Assembly: GCA_021014325.1 (NCBI GenBank)
Contig: CM037460.1
Location: 21,234,044-21,298,043 of the forward strand
From: Plazaster borealis
Lineage: Eukaryota; Echinodermata; Asteroidea; Forcipulatida; Labidiasteridae
Reading direction: 5' to 3'
Length of the DNA stretch: 64,000 bases
Below, in pieces: positions 37,101 to 45,000 of this stretch. Each line of letters begins with the position of its first letter. The first letter of the stretch is position 1. The notes under the pieces are model-generated. The model saw only the letters and a list, made by a program, of their open reading frames with translations. It had not been told where the DNA came from and ran no database searches. The position numbers and the translations under genes are program-made.

Positions 37101-40100
37101 GTCCAGTTGCCTTCTTCACATCATGCTTTAAAAGCAACTGACTTGATGTCACATGGCCTGAACTTCCTTTGGCTGCACAACGCAAGACAGCCAACTCACT
37201 GGCCGGCAGTCCCTCTTGCAAAGTTTCCCGAACAGTGGAAGAAATCTAATGTCCTGCCTGTTCTCAAAGAGTACAGAAGCACTCCATGTAACTACCGTCC
37301 AATTTCTCTTCTTTGCATTCTTCTTTGATGCAGTCTCTGCCTGTCAATTTGGTTTGCGTCCGAATCATTCTGCCTCTGATGCCGGTCAGTGTATTATTAT
37401 CAAAATAACTAATTACCACCAACAAATGTAACAATAAAGTTTAATTAAAAAGAAAAAGATGCAAAAACATACAAAGAGTCAACATACAATTGTTGCACCC
37501 CCAGGTAATCAAAACCATTACTTGGAGGGCACATTGATAAGGGTGATGCTAACACATCTGTAAAAATAAGAGGCACAAGACACTGGTGAGTTGAAGAGCA
37601 AAACTTAAGATCATTGTTTCCTTCAGTTCATCTAGCCTCAAGACTGCCAACTCATCAGACCCCTGGACCCACTTTCATGCTTGGTAAAATGTCAAAGTTT
37701 AAATGACAAACAGTTTTCGAAACAACGATTTCAGAACTAGTTTAACTTCAAACGCGGTTTTCTCAAAACATGAAAGTTTGGCTGCAGGGGCTAAACGTTT
37801 CTCCTCATGAATACGGTGACGAAGTACCACATGACGTTACATAAAGTTTGCAATTTTACAAAATCTATGTACAGAAATAAATGCGCAACCAAACTGAAAC
37901 CTTCTGTATTCATGCCGGGATGCGTTACATCCAAAAATCAAGGTCCTGTTTTAATTACGTCATCAAATGGCACCTGACATCAAGACTGGTATTGAACCTA
38001 TAAATGGCACTAGGGCTGAAATGGCCAATAATCTTAAATATCTTGGCACTTCGAAGCTTAAATCATCCATGGAGGAAGGAAGAGAAGGAGTTCGAACGGC
38101 CCGCTATGGTATTCACAAACCAATTATTACGAAGCCGTCTTTGATCACAGGGTTTCTTGCCACGCTACTCTCACAGCGAGAATCGAGCTATGATATTACA
38201 CTGGAGTTACCAAATTTCGAACACACTAACGCACATGAATATGCATGCGCAGTAGCTGTGTACAGGGTGTTTACGTGCGCCATGTTTTCCATGTAATTTT
38301 ACAAAACGAGCTGAATCTTTTGATGGTTTGATCGTCGCAATCCAATTTTTCTGTGGTAAAAAACAGCGATATTGTCTCTATTGATGAAGGAAATATTATG
38401 AGAAATATGGGTTTACATTTGTGTGATTTTATGGGCTTTCCAACCTTTTCCGAAAGCTCAATTTTAAGGGATCGTGTACGTGATGGTTTCCTTTGTCCGT
38501 TCGTATATTCAGTTTGGTACAGCGATGTGGAGCATTTTTATTATAAGGCAATTTGCAATTGATATTTGACAAAACTATGTCAGAAATGCTTCATAGCGCA
38601 CGCGCCGTTGTTCCCCCCATCTTCCCACAATGCAACGCGGCTTGTGTCTGGCTTGGGCCCTTCGCAGAATTCGCACTTTGTTTACCATCAGCTGTTTTAA
38701 GACCGTAGCAAGAAAGTCTGTGTCTTTGATATGAAGCTCGTTCGAACTCCTTCTCTTCCTTCCTCCATGAATCATCTAATGTTTCCAATGACATTTTATT
38801 TTTCCTTTACCAAAGTGTTATCCAATCTATTATTACCTTCTGCATTAATGTCTGGTGTGGTAATCTTAGAGCCATGGACAGTCACAGACTGGAAAGTATC
38901 ATCAAAGTAGCTTCCAAAACGATTGGCATGGATGTTAAAGATTTACATTGTATGTTTGAATCGACCATTATCTCAAAGCTTCAAGATATAATGCAAGATC
39001 TGACCCATCCATTTCATTCTTCAGTGGTTGTCAACAAATTTGATGGTTGTAAAATACTCTGACACATGTGTAATTTGTCCCGTTAATCTTTTTATAGTAC
39101 CGGTTCTCTATATTTTGTTAACTTCTTTATCGTAGGAGGTCCTGTATTCGGGGTGCCCCTCATAATCAAGGCATAAGTTTCACATCACTGCGCGTGATGT
39201 AAACAACCCCTAAAGACGAAGTAACATTTTCTACTTGCCAAACATCGAGTCTCCTCTCCCTTGACCTAAACTTGGAGACAGGTAACCTTCCACCGTTAAG
39301 TTGTACTTGTAATATCAATTCAAAGAAAACGCTATGGTACCCCGAAAACCGGGGACTGGAGGATATATTTTACAAAAATATCTATGTGTTTTTATTGTAA
39401 GATGCACACTAAAAAACAATTTTCAAGATATTTTTAACATGACGTTTATATATTAATAAAGTGAATCGAATTAGTTGAACATGCTTGTTTTCTTGTGAAA
39501 CTTGATGCTTATAAATGCATTTCTGAACACCTAGTGTTTGTCAGGTGACAAACACTCGAGCTTAGTTAACTTTTATTTTTACAAATCTTTAGAAAATAAA
39601 GAGGGGGAAACGGGCAGATAGATTCGACATCCTTGCCCGCCAACATTAAAGACAGTGGACACTATTGGTAATTGACAAAGACCAGTCTTCTCACTTGGTG
39701 TATCTCAACATATGCCTAAAATAACAAGCCTGTGAAAATTTGAGCTCAATTGGTCATCGAGGTTGCGAGATAACAATGAAAGAAAAAAACAACCTTGTCA
39801 CACGGAGTTCTGTGCTTTCAGATGCAAGTTGATTTCGAGACCTCATCTAATTTTGAGGTCTCGAAATCAAATTCGTGGAAAATTACTTCTTTCTCGAAAA
39901 CTACTCAACTTCAGAGGGAGCCGTTTCTCACAATGTTTTATACTATCAACCTCTCCCCAATACTTGTTCAAGTTAGGTTTTATGCTAATAAATATTTTGA
40001 GTATTACCAATAGTGTCCACTGCCTTTAACCAAAAGGTAGCACAGGGACAGTTATATAGGAAACTTTTCCACTATATATAAACGTAAACCGGGGGTGAAA

Positions 40101-40181
40101 CGAACAAATATTTATAAAAACGTAGTTTACATACATCGGTCTTCCAATCCCATTTGTGCTGCTGGTGGTGGCCATGTTCAT
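21985..40181 (-). CDS. PNP: Purine nucleoside phosphorylase, complete gene in six exons
   Basis: PNP splits purine nucleosides (inosine, guanosine) with phosphate into base plus ribose-1-phosphate in the cytosol, as part of purine salvage. Exons on the - strand are 40181-40135, 26519-26362, 25333-25230, 24502-24327, 23679-23492 and 22190-21985. All junctions are GT-AG and phases agree, giving 292 residues (human 289). Family residues are in place: GSGLGG with Ser41, His72, the FHLYEGYP segment with His94, Tyr96 and Glu97, TNAAG at 122-126, GPSFET with Phe208 and Glu209, GMST at 225-228, Asn250 and His266. These match the phosphate, ribose and base contacts of trimeric PNP. Asn250 in the SLVTNK stretch marks a 6-oxopurine enzyme. 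Exon 1 is the weak point: it encodes only 15 residues plus two bases and lies 13.6 kb upstream. PNP is head to head with CLPTM1L. Confidence 0.92.
23110..23320. mobile_element. Foldback element in PNP intron 5
   Basis: The ends GGTACAACCATGTATA and TATATGGCCGTACC pair. The centre holds GTATACTCT and AGAGTATAC arms around 23188-23230. It belongs with the repeats at 23812, 29578 and 50055 (AGAGCCAGCACT, CAAAAGAGATTTTACAC and GGTTGTACCCGC landmarks). Confidence 0.7.
23492..23679 (-). CDS. PNP: PNP exon 5
   Basis: Residues 162-224 plus one base. Acceptor AATCTTAACAG, donor GTAAGT. It encodes KFGGRF with Phe167 (the residue that reaches the neighbouring subunit's active site in trimeric PNP) and [16 protein letters not shown] with Phe208 and Glu209. 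Confidence 0.95.
23812..24012 (+). mobile_element. Right half of the same foldback family, in PNP intron 4
   Basis: Contains TGAAGATGAGCAGAGTATAC, a GAGACGTCGAGAC core, AGAGCCAACACTCCCACAAA, GGTTGTACCCGCAAGTTTAC and CACACCATGCAAAGCTTC. The left arm is missing. The 104-residue ORF over it has no family match that I recognise. Confidence 0.65.
24327..24502 (-). CDS. PNP: PNP exon 4
   Basis: Residues 104-161 plus two bases. Acceptor TTTTGTCTCCAG, donor GTAAGT. It encodes [17 protein letters not shown] and the [14 protein letters not shown] segment, ending in [11 protein letters not shown]. Confidence 0.95.
25230..25333 (-). CDS. PNP: PNP exon 3
   Basis: Residues 69-103. Acceptor TTATCCAACAG, donor GTAAAC after the Lys103 codon. 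It carries His72 of the KGH motif and [15 protein letters not shown] with His94, Tyr96 and Glu97. The upstream intron contains a tRNA-derived SINE about 100 bases from the acceptor. Confidence 0.95.
25430..25660 (-). mobile_element. tRNA-derived SINE, copy 2 (PNP intron 2)
   Basis: On the - strand a tRNA-like block (GGACTAGATAGCTCAGTTGG, then GGTTCAAAACC, then CTCTAGCC) lies downstream of a body shared with the copy at 19020 (GATACAACCTG, CAGTCAGAAGTCATTGAAC, TTGGCAGTCTCCCTA on the + strand). CAT stands in the anticodon position, but the anticodon stem pairs poorly. It is too degraded to be a working tRNA gene. Confidence 0.75.
25675..25785 (+). mobile_element. tRNA-derived SINE, copy 3, opposite orientation
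   Basis: GACAAAATAGGGAAATCGCC leads into GGCTAGATAGCCAAGTTAGT, a tRNA-like middle, and GGTTCAAATCCTGC. It lies tail to tail with copy 2, so the two form an inverted pair of about 350 bp inside PNP intron 2. Confidence 0.7.
25788..25862 (+). mobile_element. Right half of the 19678-type hairpin element
   Basis: CAGTCTCGCGAGATAGTTGC through GCGACAGAAATTTAACGACT to CCACAAGTCTAG matches the right arm of the complete element at 19678-19836. It abuts the SINE with no spacer. Confidence 0.7.
26362..26519 (-). CDS. PNP: PNP exon 2
   Basis: Residues 16-68 plus one base. Acceptor TACTTACAG, donor GTATGT. It encodes the [10 protein letters not shown] helix, [16 protein letters not shown] with the phosphate-binding Ser41, and [12 protein letters not shown]. 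It matches the same exon of vertebrate PNP. Confidence 0.93.
28135..28345 (+). repeat. GGGGCATGG repeat running into a 36-bp minisatellite
   Basis: A member of the family at 44470 and 49270 starts at 28135. Its end, around CCCTCCGCCCCAAAATAT, then TGGCATGATCACCTCTA, is amplified about three times between 28228 and 28345 with a 36-bp period. As 36 is a multiple of three, one frame stays open and reads [12 protein letters not shown] repeatedly. This is not a gene. Confidence 0.8.
28436..28660 (+). repeat. Minisatellite of about 41 bp, 5-6 units
   Basis: The unit reads TTTGCGACTAATTTCACGAC, then ATCGCACACGTCTGCGCACATA, with one shorter unit near 28535. CpG sites in the unit are partly decayed to TpG/CpA in later copies, as expected for methylated repeats. 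It lies 90 bases from the preceding minisatellite. Confidence 0.85.
29578..29777. mobile_element. Complete foldback element of the GGTTGTACCCGC family
   Basis: The left end TTGAAGCTTTGCATGGTG continues with AAATAAGAAGTAACTATAAA, whose complement ends the element. The centre pairs GGAGTGCTAGCTCTGAAAAG with AGAGCCAGCACTCC, with GAGCCGGTTCTTGTCAGAGC at the tip. It is the best full-length copy of this family in the window. Confidence 0.75.
30845..30978. repeat. Short inverted repeat with GGACTTTAGTGAAAT ends
   Basis: GGAGACTTTAGTGAAAT near 30851 and GGGGACTTTAGTGAAATCGG near 30950 are direct copies, and GCGATCTCATCACAAGTGTGATAGCG folds between them. A related GAAATCGGCCCCTG end occurs at 27763-27776. 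This looks like another small dispersed element. Confidence 0.45.
31165..31345. repeat. Foldback element with AGGCCGCATCTGAATTGGC ends
   Basis: GCTAAGGCCGCATCTGAATT and the complement-like CAATTTGGATACGGCCTTGG face each other. GCAACTGCTATGGCTACGAC and TTGTGGCTGCAGCC fill the arms. Similar ends appear at 4690-4740 and 51690-51843. Confidence 0.6.
32553..32881. repeat. GC-rich long inverted repeat
   Basis: Arms of about 135 bases (32553-32690 and 32745-32881) pair with few mismatches: ACACCTGACTTAGCCCATGA and TTCGTGGGCTAAGTCAGGTG, CTTGGGCCGTGTGCATGAT and ATCATGCACACGGCCCAAG. The loop of about 55 bases holds CACATTTCAACCATG. GC content is visibly higher than the flanks. The ORF of 117 residues on the - strand results from the palindrome. 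Confidence 0.8.
36588..36792. mobile_element. Palindromic element with GTTCCGTCCCAACT ends, copy 1
   Basis: Ends GTTCCGTCCCAACTTTAGAA and GTTGGGATGGAATAC form inverted repeats. Internally the short palindrome AACTATAGTT and relatives (AGCTATAGTTGGGCCGTCCC, AACTGTAACACTAAAGTTGGG) recur. A longer copy is at 48343-48703. Confidence 0.7.
37190..37430 (+). pseudogene. LINE reverse transcriptase fragment
   Basis: One frame gives [20 protein letters not shown] and then CNYRPISLL, the N-terminal fingers motif of LINE reverse transcriptases. A second frame continues with [13 protein letters not shown]. About 50 residues between them are missing and the frame changes, so it is dead. Confidence 0.75.
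38066..38770. repeat. Inverted repeat with 640-bp interior
   Basis: A perfect or near-perfect arm of about 33 bases (CATGGAGGAAGGAAGAGAAG and on to GAGTTCGAACG) at 38066-38099 is inverted at 38739-38770. The interior has no recognised protein, although it is open for 60-110 codons in places and contains CpG-rich stretches near 38260 and 38600. Confidence 0.6.
38812..39061 (+). pseudogene. LINE open reading frame 2 C-terminal fragment
   Basis: The frame reads [31 protein letters not shown] and [12 protein letters not shown], then a stop at 39059-39061. This matches the region after the reverse transcriptase in fish- and invertebrate-type LINEs (a spliced-together ORF continues upstream of the ATG at 38874). 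The expected Gly-Arg-Arg-Tyr-Arg end is replaced. Confidence 0.65.
39646..40029 (+). mobile_element. TTAA-type miniature transposon, copy D (subfamily 2)
   Basis: Bounded by TTAA at 39646-39649 and 40026-40029. The ends are AGACAGTGGACACTATTGG and the complement CCAATAGTGTCCACTGCCT. The centre has inverted arms GATTTCGAGACCTCA around an 8-base loop near 39831-39868. It ends 105 bases from the proposed PNP exon 1 donor, so it lies right at the start of PNP intron 1. Confidence 0.85.
40135..40181 (-). CDS. PNP: PNP exon 1 (start codon), tentative
   Basis: ATG at 40181-40179, with another in-frame ATG two codons on (40175-40173) in a better context (AACATGGCC). The exon encodes a low-complexity leader ([15 protein letters not shown]) and ends before GTATGT, leaving two bases. 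Exon 2 needs exactly two bases from its predecessor, and the joined codon is ATT (Ile16). The fit supports but does not prove this exon. A small extra exon in the long intron remains possible. Confidence 0.55.
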
Positions 40182-40697
40182 GGTGATGATGTAACTTTCC
40201 ACTTCAATCAATGAACAGGAATACCACAACCCAACGGCGAAATTCGTTGTCAACGTTGTTTGAGTTCCTTTTTCTGACCTTCCTGACCGACGAGACCACT
40301 GACGATTCCTCAAGCTATTCTCAAGTGATATATCACTGCATCAGCAAATTAATAACCTTTGATACTACTGACGAATGAAACTGCAAGTCGAAGCAAATGC
40401 CGGTTAGTTCACAGATTTGTCGTGACGCCAGTGCTATTACTGCTGCTGCTCTATCTAGCTACGTGGTTCTATTTACTTGTGTTTTGTCAACAATATAATG
40501 GCCTCGTGCTACGATGTGTGTGTATTAATGCATCGGGCAATTTGTGTACAAAATTCTTGCTTGTTTGCACTGTGGGTGTGAAAGGTCGATCTGTTTATGA
40601 ATGAGTTGATGACGTAGAGACACACCCCCACTTTCATTTGTTAAGTGTGGTATGTAATTTCCTCCTCCATGGTTTTATATCATAGCGGTTGGCAAAA
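40182..40697. promoter_or_regulatory. Presumed upstream region of PNP
   Basis: This is the - strand upstream side of the proposed PNP start. I see no TATA box at a suitable distance. The ORF at 40359-40604 with a run of leucines is not supported by any family. Assignment as promoter rests only on position. Confidence 0.35.
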
Positions 40698-40897
40698 CGC
40701 CCCCAAAGTGACGTACTTAAGGTGACCACGATCTGTTGATACTTTTTCTGCGCCTTGTCGGGGGCGGGGAGACCACGCCCCTGCCTGTGATGCCGGTCGT
40801 TTTAATTTAACATTCGACAGAGGGCGCTATTTCCAAAATAATGGGGTCTACTTCCGGTCGTCACTTGACATGCTTTTGACGACCCGCCGGTGTCTCT
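40698..40897 (+). promoter_or_regulatory. Proximal promoter elements upstream of CLPTM1L
   Basis: A CRE-like TGACGTAC at 40709-40716, a GC box GGGGGCGGGG at 40760-40769 with a facing CCACGCCCC at 40773-40781, and an ETS-like CTTCCGGTC at about 40851-40859. The cluster lies in the gap between two divergent genes and may serve both. Confidence 0.5.
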
Positions 40898-40904
40898 TAT
40901 AAAG
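40898..40904 (+). promoter_or_regulatory. TATA box
   Basis: TATAAAG within CTCTTATAAAGGGG, followed 25-30 bases on by GGTTCACTAAG, a plausible start site near 40928. It is oriented toward CLPTM1L. Confidence 0.55.
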
Positions 40905-40927
40905 GGGATTTTCGACAAGGTTCACTA

Positions 40928-40955
40928 AGTCTTGAGTTCTTCCTCCATGCTTGAG
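40928..40955 (+). other. CLPTM1L: Possible non-coding first exon of CLPTM1L
   Basis: From the presumed start site to a GAG|GTAAAC donor at 40955/40956. A possible acceptor ACTATCAG ends at 41869, 23 bases before the ATG at 41893. Joined, the leader would contain a 7-codon upstream ORF (ATG at 40947) that ends before the main start. This is inference and needs transcript data. Confidence 0.35.
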
Positions 40956-41576
40956 GTAAACAAAACAGATTGCATTTTTTACCGATCAGGAAGTTTATAA
41001 TTATATATTGTGACTGTGAAAGTTAGGTGCAATAATTCACATCAGATCAACCCGGTCCAGCAGGATCCAATTTCATGACTCAAGCACATAATTCTTCTAC
41101 ATTTTTATTTTAATTAAAGCGCATAACATTTATTTCAATGCTGTCTGTCCATGGTATGGTCTGTCCATAAAGCAAACATACGTCGTTTGTAATTTTAGGT
41201 TGAACTGCAACATTACACTGAACAGGTAGGCCTACCGTACATTAAGTAGCAAATTATACAAGGGGTAACATTCAGCTTTGGGTGAAGCAAAAATGCTTTT
41301 GTTTTGTGCCATAATCTTGGCCCCACTTCTGTGGATTCAGTTCGGCCACAGAAGTCAGTCCTATAGGCTTCAGTGGATTCAGTTCTACCTAGGCGCGCAC
41401 ATTCCCACAACAAGACAAAGTCCTATTTACAAAATAAACATGGACCCTACATCACTTTTCATACGTTTTCATCTGGCAATTGTAGGAACCAAAATGTAAA
41501 AGCAAGGTATAGGGTCCAAGTTAATTGGACTTGCTATAACTGAGTATATAACCCTTCTCCTTGTAGAACTATTTAG

Positions 41577-41628
41577 TATGAGGTTCGTTCCGCTATCGTC
41601 TCCATTAGATAGCGGAATGAACCTCATA
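41577..41628. repeat. Hairpin with 21-bp arms
   Basis: TATGAGGTTCGTTCCGCTAT and its complement (one mismatch) surround a 10-base loop. It lies about 260 bases upstream of the CLPTM1L start codon, in the presumed first intron. Confidence 0.7.
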
Positions 41629-41892
41629 GTTCTAGATAAGTAACCCTACATGTGACATTTCCCAGCCTGTCACTTGAATTGAAGCTTCAAATCTTATATT
41701 GTTCACACAAGTCAACTTTGTGAATTTTCCCAAACATTTTAAACATTTTAGATTTAAAAGAGAGCAAACTGATCTTTTTACAATTTCACAAAACCATAAT
41801 GATCAGGATTGAAGAGGAGGAATTTATGTTTGTCTCAAAATTCTATACAGCTTGGGCAAAACTATCAGGTCGGAATTGGATAATCTTTCATC

Positions 41893-42063
41893 ATGCCTTC
41901 AGTAGGAACTGTTGTTAACTACGTAGTGATTGGTCTGTTCGTTGCATACCTCATCCACGTGTCCATGGTGATGTTCCAACTGTTCAACCCTGAGGAGTGC
42001 ATACCGGCAGGCTCTGCATCCAAATGCATATCGCCGTACATAAGTAGAAAACCAAAGCTTCAG
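41893..42063 (+). CDS. CLPTM1L: CLPTM1L exon 1 (start)
   Basis: Residues 1-57, start ATG in ATCATGC, donor CAG|GTAAAG, phase 0. It contains the N-terminal signal-anchor ([20 protein letters not shown]) and [13 protein letters not shown], matching the family's CIxPYLxRRPKLQ. This start gives the usual family N terminus. Confidence 0.93.
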
Positions 42064-45000
42064 GTAAAGCAAGTTTTTATCTTCGCTCGACCCCACTGAT
42101 CTCATCCAAGACCGATGGGATAGGCTGATGAGTTTGTACAAATTCTTGTTCAGGATGTAGTGATGCATGATGAGAACGATTGTACTGCAGTTGGCGCAGT
42201 GAGCACAATCACAACATACACAAGATATGATAAAGCATGGAGGCTCCATGGATAATGTAAACAATCTTTTTTAAACCAAAGTTGCATTTGCAAGAAGATT
42301 GTTCCGATCGAGCCCGAGTTTAAGTACAAGGCAAAGAATGACAATAACTATTTGCACTGGATATGCACAGCCACAATAGAGCTAAATTATTATCGATAGT
42401 CAACTCTTTGTAGACAGGAAAAGGTGACCGGGGGTTATTAGGTATGGGTTAATGGTCCAATTCGTGTGTATACGTCAGCCCATCCCAGCACCTTTGGATG
42501 AGGCGCTGGGACCGAGCGAAGTTGTTATGTGGACAAATCATTTAATGAGTATCAAATTTGTTATTAAAAACTGTCGCCAAACGGTGGTGCAGAGGGAGCA
42601 CCCATAACACCCCCCCCCTGAAAAATTAATCTAATGCCCTCTGAATTGATGACAGGTTGAATCAGTGCCCCCCCATTCTCCCCACACCCAAGGCAAATGA
42701 CTCGCTGTCCCTCAGCCCTTTTTAGCCCATCTTCCCCTTTCCTCTGAGATGTTTGTATAAGTACCAAAGTCAGCTAATGAAAACACTTTGTTTCCTTTCA
42801 GCTGAGCATCTACACATCAGTGAAGATAAAGAGTGAAATCCTAGAGAAAGATCTCAAGCTTGTCACAAAATATGACAATTTCACCATCGAGGAAACTTTC
42901 GTCAGGTATGTAATGACAAGTCTGATTCTTTGTTTTTGTAATGGCAAGTATGTTCTTGTAACGGCAAAGTAGTTTCTCGAAGTGGAGGGAACCCCTGTCT
43001 CATGAGAGACATTTCAACCTATATCTGCCTGACTGGTCACAGTGCTTAAACACTGTTCCTGCCTAAGCCCAGGTAGCACTTATTGCTGCATTATAATAAA
43101 CACTAATAATGTATTGTCTTGCAAATGAACATATTCCAACAAACTGTATACCCTTGCAAAGAGCATCTCATTCTCTTTAAGTGATATATATTCTGCCACG
43201 TTTCCCCTCTCATATCACTAGTAGTGAGATAATACAAAGAAAGACACTAACTTCTTGTTCATCTACGGGTGTTCCCATAGTTAGGCCTTAACAGCGTTTG
43301 TGTGTTTTACGGGAAATCCCGTAGTTAGGCAGATATGGGTTTATATTTCCTGAAACAGTTCAAGGGCACCAAGGTATTATCAAGGAAACTGAGTCAATTG
43401 CCTCTGCTGAGCTCAAAGTAGTAAACCGCTCGAGTTCAAACTTAGACAGGTTTCAAGTTTGTGCTCACCAGCACTTCCATGAAGTACCAGGCCCTTGTCT
43501 CAAATTTTTGCAAAATGAGCTTGCTTGTTGTAAGAAACTGATTTTGCACCCTTACAGTTGTGGTCCTGCACAGTGGTTGGTGTCTGGTTCATAGAAAGCA
43601 CCCAGTCCCTTGATTACAGGTTTCCTGAAGCTTCAGTGTTTGAGTTACTTTTGAGGCATCTTCGGTTATATAACCAGAGATAAATGACTAAATAATAATA
43701 TGTATAATAATCCACAAAAAACCAAAACGGGTCAGATCTAGGCCCAACAGACCCCTTGCATAGACCTCCATTGCTGAGGTCCAACAATGGAAGCGTGCAA
43801 GTGTGATGGCAACACGAGAAACTCTCAACCAATGTAAGGTCTTCTCGTGACCTCAGTGAAGGTACTGTTTGAGTTTGTGATGTCATAGTAGCCTATTTCA
43901 TAAAGCTATTATGCAGAAAATAATGCTTAAAATTGTATTTGCTAAGCAAAATTAGCAGGGAACCAGTCATAAGCAATGTACATTAGAATGCATTTTGCCT
44001 GGTAACTCTTTTCTGCTAAGCAGGATTTTTCTATGCTTAGCAATTTTTAGGGTCTTAATAACTTTAGATGAAATTTGGTCCTGAAAAGGAATTTTTTCAA
44101 AAACCTGTTTCATTTTGATTTTCAGGTCGGTGAATGTATCTCTACCAAGAAAAACCAGGAACAATGGAACATTGTTTGTGCATGTCTTTGTCCATCCACG
44201 CGGAGAGTCGCCATTGCATAACCGTCTCTCTTCCTACCAGCGTGCACCACTCACGAAATACGCTGTGCCTAGATCTGAGGAATTTAACCTGCTCAGTGAA
44301 GGCAACAAAGTGAGTCACTTAACCTCCTTATACCAGGCACAGAATTTCATATTCGAAGGGGGACAAGACTGTTTTCATTTTGCAAAAGGGAATTCCATTG
44401 GAAACTCCTAAAGTCAATGGGATATTTCAAAGGGGTTACTAGGTCAAGACCAGGAGCAATGGAGGCATTTGGAGCTCGATATGGGGCATGGTGTACCCCC
44501 ACTATTGTGTCTTCATTGTGTGCTTAGAATCTCAGGAATTCTTTAGAAGTTTCCAAGGGGGGGATTTCTGTACAAGAGGAAAATAGTGTGTTGAAGAATG
44601 GGAACATTGGGGGAAACCCTCTGCCCCATATCGGGCATGGTATAAATAGAGGCCCTGTTGCCCTGCTGCCTCTCTGGAATTCCAAATGTGTAATCTTGTT
44701 TTTGTTTTCACAAGTACTTTCCTATCCTCACATTTTCAAGCCACAAACCCGTCAGTAAGATGGTAAGTTTTGTAACAGCGCCCACTATTGTTTGATGGTT
44801 TCTTGTGTATAGTGTGCAGATAGGGGAATTGCGATAGTCGAGTTATAATGAACAACAACATCTTGCACCAAGGCTATAAATTAAGTGGTAAAAAACTGGT
44901 AAACATACAGAAAATGTGGTAAAATTGTAAATATATTGTCCAAGATTTTTGTGCATGTTCATAGTGAGCTTTAGATTGATTTGGACAAATGAATAAGAAC

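Larger units (their letters stand above)
26520..40134 (-). other. PNP intron 1 (13.6 kb)
   Basis: The intron is inferred from the exon 1 assignment. It contains minisatellites, foldback elements, LINE scraps and a TTAA-type element, listed separately. Stretches 26520-27590, 29000-29570, 29785-30840, 31350-32550, 32890-36580 and 36800-37100 are AT-rich and hold nothing I can support as a gene or RNA. Confidence 0.5.

Noticed and set aside
40359..40604. 81-residue ORF with a leucine-rich hydrophobic run
   Set aside because: No recognisable family, lies in the gene gap, and codon context looks random.
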